Assembly: GCA_017999435.1 (NCBI GenBank)
Contig: JAGNLV010000002.1
Location: 558,001-622,000, forward strand
DNA: 64,000 nt
Source: Candidatus Zixiibacteriota bacterium
GTDB taxonomy: Bacteria; Zixibacteria; MSB-5A5; GN15; FEB-12
Direction of reading: 5' to 3'
The notes beneath the pieces were generated by a model. That model was not told where the DNA came from. It worked only from the letters and a program-made list of their open reading frames with translations, and did no database searches. A program made the translations under genes and the position numbers. Below are positions 27,477-35,892 of the stretch, in pieces; position 1 is the stretch's first letter, and the number at the start of each line of letters is the position of its first letter.

Positions 27477-28226
27477 TCATTCATCACGTCGGAAAACGTA
27501 AGTCGCCCATCCCACAGTATCTCTGCCCCACTTGAGGTACATGTTCCTGCTCGACGTAACCCGGTTCATGAGTTCGGTGATGTCCGGATCGTCGGGGTTC
27601 TGACGGGCGTATTCATCGGCCGCCAACCACTGCAGGCCCTCGTATTGATCCCAGTCATTCTGGTCGCTGACAATGGTATAAACGAATCGGAGCCCGTGTT
27701 TCTCTCCAGCCTCCACGTTGTCGGCATGCGTCCCGAAGCTCTCCTTTTGAAGGCCGGACGCATCCAGATACTGCGGTGATGGATCATGGAGCCAGAAGGG
27801 CTCCCCTACGACCACCAGGCCGCCCGGGGCAGCCCAGCTCTTCAATGTTCTCAGCGTTTCACTGTGGTCTTTGAACACCCAGCTGGCCCCAATGCAGGAG
27901 ACCAAATGCAGACTCGCAGGCTGTTCCGGCCTGAACTCGGCGCCATCCATCTGCGTGAATGTGACGTTGGGGGTGGACAGTCTATCGGCGGCTCTTTTCT
28001 TACAATCTTCAACGCAGTAAGGGGAAATATCTACTCCGAGTCCTCTGACTTCATATTTCTCAGCCAATCGAATCAGAAACTCTCCCTTGCCGCAGGCGAT
28101 ATCGACCACTCCGGCCCCTCTGGGAAGGTCCAGAAGTCCGACGAGGTGGGCTAGTTTGGCCTCGCTTGTCGGATTGCAGACCAAGTGCTTCCGGTGCGTG
28201 ATATTGTAGAACTTCCAGGTATCCAC
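27477..28226 (-). CDS. SAM-dependent methyltransferase (class I)
   Basis: A 249-residue methyltransferase. Motif I is VVDIACGKGEFLIRLA, motif II VRGLGVDIS, then FTQMDGAEF and the motif IV region LHLVSCIGASWVF. I chose GTG 28226 (VDTWKFYNIT) because GGAG lies 5 nt upstream; TTG 28256 extends the frame by 10 codons. Substrate unknown. It is the only gene between repeat copies 2 and 3 and faces against the repeat orientation. Its base composition is lower in GC than the flanking chromosome. Confidence 0.83.
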   Translation of the reverse strand: MDTWKFYNITHRKHLVCNPTSEAKLAHLVGLLDLPRGAGVVDIACGKGEFLIRLAEKYEVRGLGVDISPYCVEDCKKRAADRLSTPNVTFTQMDGAEFRPEQPASLHLVSCIGASWVFKDHSETLRTLKSWAAPGGLVVVGEPFWLHDPSPQYLDASGLQKESFGTHADNVEAGEKHGLRFVYTIVSDQNDWDQYEGLQWLAADEYARQNPDDPDITELMNRVTSSRNMYLKWGRDTVGWATYVFRRDE

Positions 28227-28358
28227 AGTCACTCCACATTTGTATCGATATAGCAATCACAACAGGAGGAACCATTTTGTCAACTGGGAAGTGACTCCAG
28301 AGTGGTTCCGGATCTGGCGGAGGCCCTATATGCGGTATTATGCCCCGTCTACAAAAGA

Positions 28359-28382
28359 CCCTTTGGCATAGTTGCCAAAGGG
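28359..28382. other. Perfect 10-bp hairpin just upstream of repeat copy 3
   Basis: CCCTTTGGCA, TAGT loop, TGCCAAAGGG. It immediately precedes repeat copy 3; copy 4 is preceded by a weaker hairpin (TAGGCC/GGCCTA, about 30436-30457). It may be part of the mobile unit rather than a terminator, as no T-run follows. Confidence 0.5.
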
Positions 28383-28394
28383 ATTGGAGGGCAA

Positions 28395-28505
28395 TCAAAG
28401 CGGGCCCGACCTCACTCTCCCCAAACTTTCGTGAGCTTTAGCTTCCAGTTCCGATTACGCTATGCTCTGATCGACGGAAATCGCTGGAAACCAATCGAGT
28501 ACAAA
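28395..28505 (+). repeat. Island intergenic repeat, copy 3
   Basis: AAAGCGGGCCC then CTCACTCTCCCCAAAC, continuing through GATTACGCTATGCT to CGGAAATCGCTGGAAA. The 3' half folds as two stacked stems, TTCCAG/CTGGAA and TTCCG/CGGAA, with a 4-nt bulge on one side. It lies between two minus-strand genes but keeps the plus orientation. Confidence 0.8.
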
Positions 28506-28628
28506 GAACAGGGCCGCCGCAATTGACAGTAATTGAGGCTCAAGATTGCGGTCATGCTGATTTGATCTGCCCATTATCGCCAGGTCGAATCCGTCCTCAC
28601 AGTCGCTTGTCTTTCTCAGCACGCACAT

Positions 28629-30203
28629 TCATTCAAAGTTCTTGAAATCTGGCCAATCGGTAATCAGTGAAGCCCGTCTGTTCTTACAAATCCAGATCGT
28701 CTGGTTGTTCTCATATGGCATGCAATAGCGATGCGTGAAAATGCCGGCAGGAATGACCTCGCCGTAGCATTCTTTCATGGCATCTTCGGATCCGCCCAAG
28801 CGGATGACTACCTCGCCGTCAGAATTCTGACATCCCCACAGCCAGTAATTATTATGCCCGCTGATAGCCCTGGGCAGATGGTACTCTCCGCCAAAATAGT
28901 CGATTGCCCCGGCTTCTCCGTAGTTGTTGCAGAGGATGACGCATTTGGACTGCTCTTCCGGCGTGAGCCGGGCATAAGCCTCCGCGACGGCCGCCGTCAT
29001 CTCCTTCCAACCAAACATATCCGCATAATACTGCGGGAGTTCACTGAGCTCTTTCTTCTCCGGCGTGGAGGGGCCGATACCGAGTGCCCGCGAATACGCG
29101 ATGAAGGTATCGACCGGTAACAGGGCAAGCGTCAACGGTAGTGGCACTAGGCCGCCCAAGATTACTGAAGCAAGAATAACAGGCCTGAGCCATCGCCACT
29201 TCAGCCAGAGAACGAACTTCTCGACAGTAAACGATCCCAGAGCAAAGAGCATAGGGGACATCGGCCCCAAGTACTCCGACTTACTATTCTTGCTAACTAT
29301 AAGAATCAGGAAGACCGCTAAGAAGATGATCGGTAGAACGCGGAATTGCCTTGTTGATCTTGACACCAGGAAATATGTCAGTCCCGCGAACCAGATGGGG
29401 AATGAGACCGGACTCATGTTCAGTACTTGCTGGCTGAACATGTCCCACGGTGACACCGACACGTACTTATCGGCGAGCGCATTGCTCATGAATTCGAGAG
29501 TGGGGAAGTTATTCGCTATCTGCCATATTATATGCGGGAGGAAAAGAATGACAGAAAGGGCAACTGCAAACCACACTCTTCGTGTCAGCAGAAGGGCTCG
29601 ATACGGAGTTGCGAGCAGCGCGATCAGCAGTCCAGTGCCGAGCCATAGAACGCTGATCTTGTTCATCAATCCCAGGCCGAGTACAATTCCGAGCAGAATC
29701 CAATGCCGCGACAGATCGTGTTTGGCTATGAGGATAAGGAGATAGAACGCGAGGGTCCAAAGGAGGGTATCGAAGGAGTTCATTGAGAAGTGTGCATTGA
29801 TCGCAAGTGTCAAAGGTGCAAGGAGCGCACAGATTGACGCGAGGATTTGAGAGTATTTGCCGCCGCCGAGTTCGCGTGTCATCAGACCAGCCAGGAGGAC
29901 GACAACTGCGCCGGTGACAGCCGGAAGTAGCCGCAGGGCAAATAGCGAGTCTCCTAGAAGCAGACGATTCAACCATAATATCGCGATGGATAACGGTGGC
30001 TGATCGACATAACCCCACGCCATGTGATCGCTGCAGGCGATATAGTAAAATTCATCGCGGAACATCCCATAACCACCAGTGATATTGACGACCAGATGAA
30101 GACAAAGCTTCACGAGGGCAATCGTCAGCAGGATTGCACTGCCGTCTCGAACGAAGTGGGATGATGAAAAGAAACGATTGGGTGCCAGATTACCCGGACA
30201 CAT
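28629..30203 (-). CDS. PMT/ArnT-family membrane glycosyltransferase
   Basis: A 524-residue polytopic GT39/GT83-like transferase that would move a sugar from a polyprenyl-phosphate carrier to an acceptor outside the inner membrane. The first external loop holds the acidic catalytic element RDEFYYIACSDHMAWGYVDQPPLS with the RDE motif. About 11-12 membrane segments follow (to about residue 395), then a soluble C-terminal domain of ~130 residues. I chose ATG 30203 because GGAGGG lies 8 nt upstream. It is the single gene between repeat copies 3 and 4, again opposite to the repeat direction. Acceptor unknown (lipid A, lipid or protein). Confidence 0.86.
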   Translation of the reverse strand: MCPGNLAPNRFFSSSHFVRDGSAILLTIALVKLCLHLVVNITGGYGMFRDEFYYIACSDHMAWGYVDQPPLSIAILWLNRLLLGDSLFALRLLPAVTGAVVVLLAGLMTRELGGGKYSQILASICALLAPLTLAINAHFSMNSFDTLLWTLAFYLLILIAKHDLSRHWILLGIVLGLGLMNKISVLWLGTGLLIALLATPYRALLLTRRVWFAVALSVILFLPHIIWQIANNFPTLEFMSNALADKYVSVSPWDMFSQQVLNMSPVSFPIWFAGLTYFLVSRSTRQFRVLPIIFLAVFLILIVSKNSKSEYLGPMSPMLFALGSFTVEKFVLWLKWRWLRPVILASVILGGLVPLPLTLALLPVDTFIAYSRALGIGPSTPEKKELSELPQYYADMFGWKEMTAAVAEAYARLTPEEQSKCVILCNNYGEAGAIDYFGGEYHLPRAISGHNNYWLWGCQNSDGEVVIRLGGSEDAMKECYGEVIPAGIFTHRYCMPYENNQTIWICKNRRASLITDWPDFKNFE

Positions 30204-30463
30204 ATATTGCGCCCTCCGGTCTGACGTATCGGATGGAGCTCCCGTGAATCCACAGGCTCGCCATCGGAGTCCTGCCTGCCTGACTCGCCGCAACTCTCAC
30301 TGATTATGACCCTTCTGACGAGTTGTGTACCATTACTCTGGAATATACGAAAAAAACAAGGTCGGAGGTACCCCGCGTATAACACCTCGGAAGTCACCGG
30401 CGTCTTGGAGACTAATGGGTAGGCCGATTATGCAGCCTTGGCCTAGTAAGGGAAAATGGTTAT

Positions 30464-30573
30464 TCAATGGCGGCCCGCGGTATCACTCTCCCCAAACTTC
30501 TGTGAGCCTCTGGTTTCCGTTCCAGTTACGCTATGCTTGAATCAACGGAACTCGCTAGAAAACAGTCAAATAC
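30464..30573 (+). repeat. Island intergenic repeat, copy 4
   Basis: CAATGGCGGCCCGCGGTA then TCACTCTCCCCAAACTTCTGTGAGCC, ending around ACGGAACTCGCTAGAAAACAG. It aligns closely with copies 3 and 5 over about 105 nt. The pairing TTTC/GAAA and GTTCC/GGAAC replaces the stems seen in copy 3. Confidence 0.8.
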
Positions 30574-30743
30574 GCGGACACTGCTTATCGTCATTGCGTT
30601 GTTGGTTGTAAGAGAGTTACTTGTGGCTGACCTCACATGCATCCGCCGATGGAGGGAAGGAGTTAGTCATGAAGCGACGACCACTGTGTAGCACCTCGTT
30701 AATGTTATACGCCACGCAGCATGTCTTCTTACGAGGATAATCT

Positions 30744-32240
30744 ATGAGAACCACATTTACTGCTGCTTTAGCTGCCTGCCTTCTATCTGCCCTACTTTAC
30801 GCGCAGACTCCACCGCCCTCCGCTCAAGTAGAGGGTTCATGGGTGAAGGTCGCCTGCCCATTCGATTCGAGTAAAGCGCTGCTTGCTGTCACCTGCGGCC
30901 GACTGAAAGTGCCTGAAAACTACGATGAACCTAAAGGTCGATCGATAGAGATTGCATTCATGGTAGTTAAGGCTCGAAAGAACATAGATCCAGAAAACCC
31001 AGTCCTTTTCCTAAACGGAGGCCCCGGGCAGACAAGCCTGTTCTTCGCAGAGACTCTCGTAACAACTCCCCTCATCTATGATGTTGTGGTTGATAGAGAT
31101 TGGGTGTTTTTCGACCAACGAGGAACTGGCAGGTCGATTCCGCAGCTATATTGCCCCGACGATCAAGACAGTCCTTTTGATTTGAAAAAGTGCAGAGATG
31201 GTCTAATAAAGCAAGGGATAGACCTTTCCCAGTACAACAGCGCACGAAGTGCCAGTGACATGGAAGCGCTTAGAAAAGCACTTGGCGTGAATCAGTGGAA
31301 TCTCTGGGGGATCTCCTACGGCAGCAGACTGGCAATGACAATGGCGCGCTACTACCCCTCGAGCGTCCGCTCGATCGTTCATGACGCCCCTGGCTTGCCT
31401 GGGGGTCAGGAACTCGTCGACGATGCTCTCGGAACGGACGTCGCGCTGAATAAGATATTCTCGAAGTGTGCGATGGATTCAGCGTGCTCGTCCAAGTTTC
31501 CAGAACTGCGGAGCCGATTCACAGCGGCGCTTCTCCGCCTCAGGCAGCAGCCATTATTGGTCGGCGAGAAGCGGTTTGACGACCATGCGGTGGTTCAGTT
31601 CTTTCGCCACTGGTTCTACCCCAGGGGTTATTCGACGTATGAACATCGCCTACAGAACCTCCTGATTTTCATGGATGCGGCTGCTCGCGACGATGGCCCA
31701 CTCATGGACGAAACTATACAAAGGATGAGAAAGGAGGAAGGGCTTGATAAGGTTCGGCCGCCCGAGCCGATTTACGCCCGACAGAGTATCGCACAGAACC
31801 TCTCTGTTTACTGCAACGAGAAGAAACCGTTCGAGTCCATGGATGAATATCAGAAAGCGGTGGCAAGCTCCGAGATCGTTCGTTCTCTTCTCGCGGATTT
31901 TGGAGCTCCTTCAGACTGCACTTTGTGGCCCTCCGGCGAAGCTGATTCAATTGAAAACACTCGCGTATATTATGACGGGCCGCAGCTTGCCTTTACGGGC
32001 GAGCTGGATGCATCCTCGTCGGGCCTTGCCGGCTATAAAATCGAGATGCTCTATGCCAATGCACTAAACGTCGTCTTCAAGAATGGCTACCACGGCCAGT
32101 TCCCGACAGAGCTACCCAATTCGGAGGACCGTGACTATTGGCTGTGTGCCTTGCGGCTGGCGCACCAGTTTTTTGCTGATCCGCAACGAAAGCTGGATAC
32201 CGGCTGCGCCGAAACACGACGGTTGCGCTTGGTAAAATGA
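30744..32240 (+). CDS. Exported alpha/beta hydrolase, S33 tripeptidyl-aminopeptidase-like
   Basis: A 498-residue secreted hydrolase with a signal peptide (MRTTFTAALAACLLSALLYAQ). The oxyanion-side motif is LFLNGGPGQTS, then FFDQRGTGRS. The nucleophile elbow is GISYGSR with Ser at about residue 191. The C-terminal TAP-like region includes AFTGELDASS with the Asp and the GYHGQFP His. The fold and motifs fit proline-iminopeptidase/TAP-like peptidases of family S33. It is the only gene between repeat copies 4 and 5. Confidence 0.88.
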   Translation: MRTTFTAALAACLLSALLYAQTPPPSAQVEGSWVKVACPFDSSKALLAVTCGRLKVPENYDEPKGRSIEIAFMVVKARKNIDPENPVLFLNGGPGQTSLFFAETLVTTPLIYDVVVDRDWVFFDQRGTGRSIPQLYCPDDQDSPFDLKKCRDGLIKQGIDLSQYNSARSASDMEALRKALGVNQWNLWGISYGSRLAMTMARYYPSSVRSIVHDAPGLPGGQELVDDALGTDVALNKIFSKCAMDSACSSKFPELRSRFTAALLRLRQQPLLVGEKRFDDHAVVQFFRHWFYPRGYSTYEHRLQNLLIFMDAAARDDGPLMDETIQRMRKEEGLDKVRPPEPIYARQSIAQNLSVYCNEKKPFESMDEYQKAVASSEIVRSLLADFGAPSDCTLWPSGEADSIENTRVYYDGPQLAFTGELDASSSGLAGYKIEMLYANALNVVFKNGYHGQFPTELPNSEDRDYWLCALRLAHQFFADPQRKLDTGCAETRRLRLVK

Positions 32241-32448
32241 TCAATCGAGGTGGCGGCTACAACAGCAATAGCAGGTAGGGTTCAGGCGTTCACTAGCGAA
32301 TGACTTCTTCAAAATCGATCGTCGAATTGAGCACTCCTGCAGCGTGAATTATGGTATCAACGTTGATCACATTCTCTCTTGAAAGTTGCGCGAGTGCAAA
32401 AGCTATAATATGAGCACCAAAACTGCGGCCGGGTTAAGCAATCGGGAT

Positions 32449-32556
32449 AAAAAGCGGGCCCAGTATCACTCCCCCCAAACTTCTGTAGTATTCTCTTTGC
32501 GGGTGCACATCAGGTACTCGACGGCAAGCGGAACACGCTGGAAAACAATAGAATAG
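32449..32556 (+). repeat. Island intergenic repeat, copy 5
   Basis: AAAAGCGGGCCCAGTATCACTC then CCCCAAACTTCTGTAG, ending CGGAACACGCTGGAAAACAA. The 5' half is nearly identical to copy 4 and the centre is divergent. A GTTAAGC heptamer that fits GTTRRRY lies just upstream (about 32432-32438), but the other copies do not share it. Confidence 0.78.
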
Positions 32557-32703
32557 CGGGGCACTACTAACTGCCAAACGCATGCAATGCGGAGCCTCGA
32601 AGTGTGCTCTCCTCGTCTTCCTGAAACATTTGAGTAACTGCTTACGTAACGCTTACCACGGAGTCCACGATGAGGGATTGAGCCGCCTAACCGAGGAGTT
32701 CAT

Positions 32704-34146
32704 GTGAAGACGCGAATGCTCAAGACCAGCTGCCTGTCGTTGGCACTGCTAATGCTCCCTTTGCTGATGCATGCGCAGGAGACCGGAACGGTTGCCAGCC
32801 CCGAGACGGTGTTTGACCACGTGTGGCAAACAGTGGATCGTACTTACGGCCAGTTTGGTAGTAAACACGTCGACTGGGCGGCCCTCTATAGGGTCTATCG
32901 TCCACAGATCACTGCCGAAACAAGCGACGGCGACCTGCACCGGATCTTGCTGGAGATGCTTGGACATTTGAACGATGCCCACGTGTGCATTCAGACCGAC
33001 ACGAGTCGCACCTGCTGCGGTTTGACCGAGGGTCTGCCGCGTGTCGGCTTCTCCCGGGAATTGATCGAGTCCCACTACCTGAAGGGAACAGCGGACACGG
33101 CGCTCGACGGCCGTCTGTTGAGCGGCTGGCTGACTGATCAGATCGGCTACATGTATCTTCGCAACTTCAAGAGCAAGCCCGACGAGTTGAGCGCCGCGAT
33201 AGACGGCTGCATGAAAGGATTTGCTGCTGCCTCCGCGCTGATTGTCGATGTTCGCGATAACACGGGAGGCAAGTCAGAGAACAGCGAGCTGGTGGCTGAC
33301 CGATTCGCCGATCGTAAACGGCATTTCGCGACGAGTTTCGATCGCTACGGCGAAAAACACGACGATTATCTACCGCCTACATACCGGAATATCGAGCCGG
33401 CCGGCCCGATTCAGTTCACTGGCCCCATGGTAGTGTTGACCGACCGCCACACGGCGAGCGCTGCTGAGGAGTTTGTCCTGGCTATGCGGGTCCTGCCGCA
33501 TGTCACTATTGTCGGCGACCTTACTGAGGGCGCCTTAGCGGCTCAGTATCCGGAAAGGCTGCCGAATGGCTGGACGCTATGGGTCGCTCACAAGTACACC
33601 ATTGATCTTGAGGGGGTCTGCTGGGATGGGGTGGGGATTCCTCCTGACGTGCGGATCACAAACACCCAGGCCGACATTGATTCAGGTCAGGATCGCGTTC
33701 TGCAGTTTGCTCTCCTCTTCCTTGAAACGGGCAGGCCGGAACCACAAATGGAACCAGCCAGTCTCGATGGAATCCGGACCTCCCTCGTGCAGGAATTCAA
33801 GATGAACCTTGATAAGTCCGGATTCGAATTCGCCGTAAACGACCTCAGAAGCAAGATTAAGGGCGGGGACCAGCGCTACTTTTTCAGCGTCGTGGAAATG
33901 CTGGAGTTGTCGCGAGAATACGTTAGCAGAGATGAATTCAAGCAGGCTATCGAACTACTGGAAATCTTGCGGGCAGAATATCCGCGGTTTGCCCACACGT
34001 ATGGGTTGCTGGCAGCCGCCTATTTGAACTCCGAAAACCAGGAGGCCGCAAGGACGGTTGTCGCCGAAGGAGAGCGAATCAAGGCCATGTATTCGTGGGA
34101 GAAACCGCTCTTGGAAAAAGTAAAGCAGGCACTTGAAGAACAGTAG
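32704..34146 (+). CDS. Exported S41-family (tail-specific protease-like) peptidase
   Basis: A 480-residue protein with a signal peptide (LSLALLMLPLLMHAQ). The N-terminal helical region (FDHVWQTVDRTYGQF) and the S41 core are clear: YMYLRNF, ALIVDVRDNTGG and TDRHTASAAEEFVLAMR with catalytic Ser near residue 251, then GDLTEGALAA. No obvious PDZ domain. The C-terminal ~110 residues look like TPR-type helices (FKQAIELLEILRAEYPRFAHTYGLLAAAYLNS). It follows repeat copy 5; the ribosome binding site is GAGGAGTTC 5 nt before GTG/ATG. Confidence 0.87.
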   Translation: MKTRMLKTSCLSLALLMLPLLMHAQETGTVASPETVFDHVWQTVDRTYGQFGSKHVDWAALYRVYRPQITAETSDGDLHRILLEMLGHLNDAHVCIQTDTSRTCCGLTEGLPRVGFSRELIESHYLKGTADTALDGRLLSGWLTDQIGYMYLRNFKSKPDELSAAIDGCMKGFAAASALIVDVRDNTGGKSENSELVADRFADRKRHFATSFDRYGEKHDDYLPPTYRNIEPAGPIQFTGPMVVLTDRHTASAAEEFVLAMRVLPHVTIVGDLTEGALAAQYPERLPNGWTLWVAHKYTIDLEGVCWDGVGIPPDVRITNTQADIDSGQDRVLQFALLFLETGRPEPQMEPASLDGIRTSLVQEFKMNLDKSGFEFAVNDLRSKIKGGDQRYFFSVVEMLELSREYVSRDEFKQAIELLEILRAEYPRFAHTYGLLAAAYLNSENQEAARTVVAEGERIKAMYSWEKPLLEKVKQALEEQ

Positions 34147-34276
34147 GCAGATTGCCACCCATGCCCTTGTAGTGCGAGGCCTTCACCCTGATGCGTGTAC
34201 CGACAGGCTGAACCCGATACCCAGGATACTGGTATGCCGTTCTGTCCACAAAAGCCGTGGTTGTAAAGGTTCCATT

Positions 34277-34672
34277 GTGCGTCTTCCATTTGTCCGTTCG
34301 TATCTGTTAGCCGCCATATTGCTTGTCCCACTAGCCCCGACCACGTCCTGCGGTGAGAATGACGACTACGATCGGTTTGCCTGCAAAGTTGTCACCCTGC
34401 TCGCCCCTGAGATAGTACCTGACGAGCCGGGTGCGGCAGTGGTGGTCACTCAGCAGGGCAAGGTCATCTATCGTCGTTGCTTCGGCCTGGCAAACCTTGA
34501 ACACAGGGTTCCTATTACACAAGAAACTGTCTTCGATCTGGCCTCCTGCGCCAAGCAGTCAAGCGTGCTAAAGTCCTATGGCATGGGCAACTCGAATGAC
34601 CAGTCTACTGTCCGGATTGAATGGATTGACTATATTATTCTGATCTCTGCCGCCGGACTGCACTGCTCGTAG
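34277..34672 (+). pseudogene. Truncated beta-lactamase/serine-hydrolase family gene (N-terminal stump)
   Basis: From GTG 34277 the product has a signal peptide and a 100-residue segment closely resembling the start of class C beta-lactamase-related hydrolases (GAAVVVTQQGKVIYRRCFGLANLEHRVPITQETVFDLASCAKQ). It reaches the SxxK motif (S-C-A-K). Homology stops at that point and the frame runs into unrelated sequence with a stop at 34670-34672. About three quarters of the enzyme, including the Y-x-N and H-x-G motifs, is missing. The break lies next to the recombinase remnant on the other strand. Confidence 0.72.
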
Positions 34673-34905
34673 GCGTTTCGCAAGTCAGTGTCGTCTACGT
34701 GAACGTATCGTTCCGCACACGCAGGGTCGAGTGGCCGAGCGCACGCTGCAGGACTCGCAGTGGCCCACCTGCGCGGACGAATGCTGTGGCCCCGGGGTGG
34801 CGTATCGGATGCGAGTGCAGGTGTAGCCCGATCTTACGGGCAGGATTAGTGCCGTCAGGCAACTTGAGATAACACGAGTTTACGGAGAGTAAGGTTGGCT
34901 ATTTT
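34641..34905 (-). pseudogene. Decayed tyrosine recombinase (integrase) C-terminal fragment
   Basis: Translating the minus strand from 34905 gives NSCYLKLPDGTNPARKIGLHLHSHPIRHPGAT, then AFVRAGGPLRVLQRALGHSTLRV, a clear match to the catalytic end of XerC/D-type integrases (the H-x-x-R-H box and the LGHS box). A stop (34695-34697) replaces the residue that should follow the catalytic Tyr, which itself appears as Phe or is lost. After it the frame continues VDDTDLRNAYEQCSPAAE, typical of integrase tails. Stops also lie upstream. The core, first Arg and N-terminal domains are absent, so it is non-functional. Confidence 0.72.
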
Positions 34906-35038
34906 TGTAAGCGTATAACCGATTGCGAGTTAAGGGGATAGATAAGGCGGGCCCTCGTAGACGCGTTCCGCAACTGGGTGATAGGCAGTGCGGCGTAGCG
35001 CGTGTTCGGCAGCTGGCGATTCTCAGGGAATGCGCCAA

Positions 35039-35662
35039 TCAAGCTCTGGCTGCCTGACTGAGGATGTGACTCACGGGTCTAAGCGCTTCTATGATCTTCT
35101 GTTTGTTCCGTGGATTGGTATTAACAACCAGCGGACTCGGATGATAGCATTCGAATATCCTGATGTAGTCATATTGACTTTCGAGTTTCCTTTTCACTCT
35201 CTGGGCTTTCTTACCAACGAGCACAATAATCTGTAGGTTCGGCAAGAGATCTATAAGGCTATTCAAATAAGGCAGCCCCGCACGGATGTCATCTGCTGTG
35301 GCCGGTCGTATCTTCTTGCCGGTACCGATATACCAGGGCACAACATTCCAAGTAATCGTTTTCTCTCTTGGGATACCGGCCTCCACGTTGATTTCAAAGA
35401 AGTTCTTCGCCGACTCATCGTCGTTATTCCGAGAAATGAAACCGGACCTTACCGCATTTTGCCCCGGTGCCTCCAATACGAACAGGCATTGCGCTCTGGT
35501 GCCACCGTCCAGAGGATCGAAGTACGGAATGCTCTTGTCTGGATGTTGGGAAATGATAGCATCCACATATCGTGTGAGAGGGGCGATATGCTCGTGCTTG
35601 AGCAGTCTCTTTCTTGCTGATCGCTCCGCTTCGTGTTTAAGGCTCTTGGGGCAATCTTTCAT
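35039..35662 (-). CDS. Uracil-DNA glycosylase superfamily protein
   Basis: A 207-residue protein. FVLEAPGQNAVRSGF matches the UDG-superfamily motif 1 region, NVVPWYIG is the motif with the base-contact residue, and CYHPSPLVVN is the C-terminal H-P-S motif. Spacing is normal for the superfamily, but the subfamily is not clear, and the motif 1 GEAPG form is altered to LEAPG. I chose ATG 35662 because a promoter lies directly upstream; a TTG at 35686 would extend it by 8 codons. The gene is notably AT-rich for this window. Confidence 0.75.
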   Translation of the reverse strand: MKDCPKSLKHEAERSARKRLLKHEHIAPLTRYVDAIISQHPDKSIPYFDPLDGGTRAQCLFVLEAPGQNAVRSGFISRNNDDESAKNFFEINVEAGIPREKTITWNVVPWYIGTGKKIRPATADDIRAGLPYLNSLIDLLPNLQIIVLVGKKAQRVKRKLESQYDYIRIFECYHPSPLVVNTNPRNKQKIIEALRPVSHILSQAARA

Positions 35663-35671
35663 TGATCCCAC

Positions 35672-35699
35672 AGTATAAGGTAACAAAATCCGAGATCAA
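35672..35699 (-). promoter_or_regulatory. Promoter for the UDG-family gene
   Basis: Minus-strand TTGATC (35694-35699), 16-nt spacer, TATACT (35672-35677). Transcription would start a few nt before ATG 35662, giving an almost leaderless mRNA. Confidence 0.6.
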
Positions 35700-35771
35700 A
35701 TCCACTCTGGAGCAAGCAGGCGCAACACTACTGGAGCGGCTAAGGTGGTGGAGGTCAATTAGATATGAGAA

Positions 35772-35848
35772 TGGCGGGGTTGACGAGACTCGAACTCGCG
35801 GCCTCCTGCGTGACAGGCAGGCGTTCTAACCAACTGAACTACAACCCC
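35772..35848 (-). tRNA. tRNA-Asp (GTC)
   Basis: Full cloverleaf on the minus strand: acceptor GGGGTTG/CAACCCC, anticodon stem CCTGC/GCAGG with loop CTGTCAC (anticodon GTC), T-arm GAGTTCGAGTCTC, discriminator G and an encoded CCA. It lies at the right edge of the AT-richer island. Confidence 0.96.
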
Positions 35849-35892
35849 GGCTCATCGAACAATCGCTCGGTCAATCCACCTTGCGTCTCGCC

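Noticed and set aside
26286-32556. Classical integron attC sites
   Set aside because: I looked for RYYYAAC and GTTRRRY at both ends of each repeat. Only copy 5 has a fitting GTTAAGC nearby, and on the wrong side. No intI-type gene is present. The array is therefore reported as cassette-like, not as an integron.
26286-32556. CRISPR array
   Set aside because: The repeats are ~105 nt, diverged, and separated by 1-2 kb of coding sequence. No short regular spacers or cas genes are present.
34921-35038. A possible sixth copy of the island repeat (GGCGGGCCCTCG...)
   Set aside because: Only the first ~10 nt match. The CTCTCCCC block and the downstream hairpin layout are absent.
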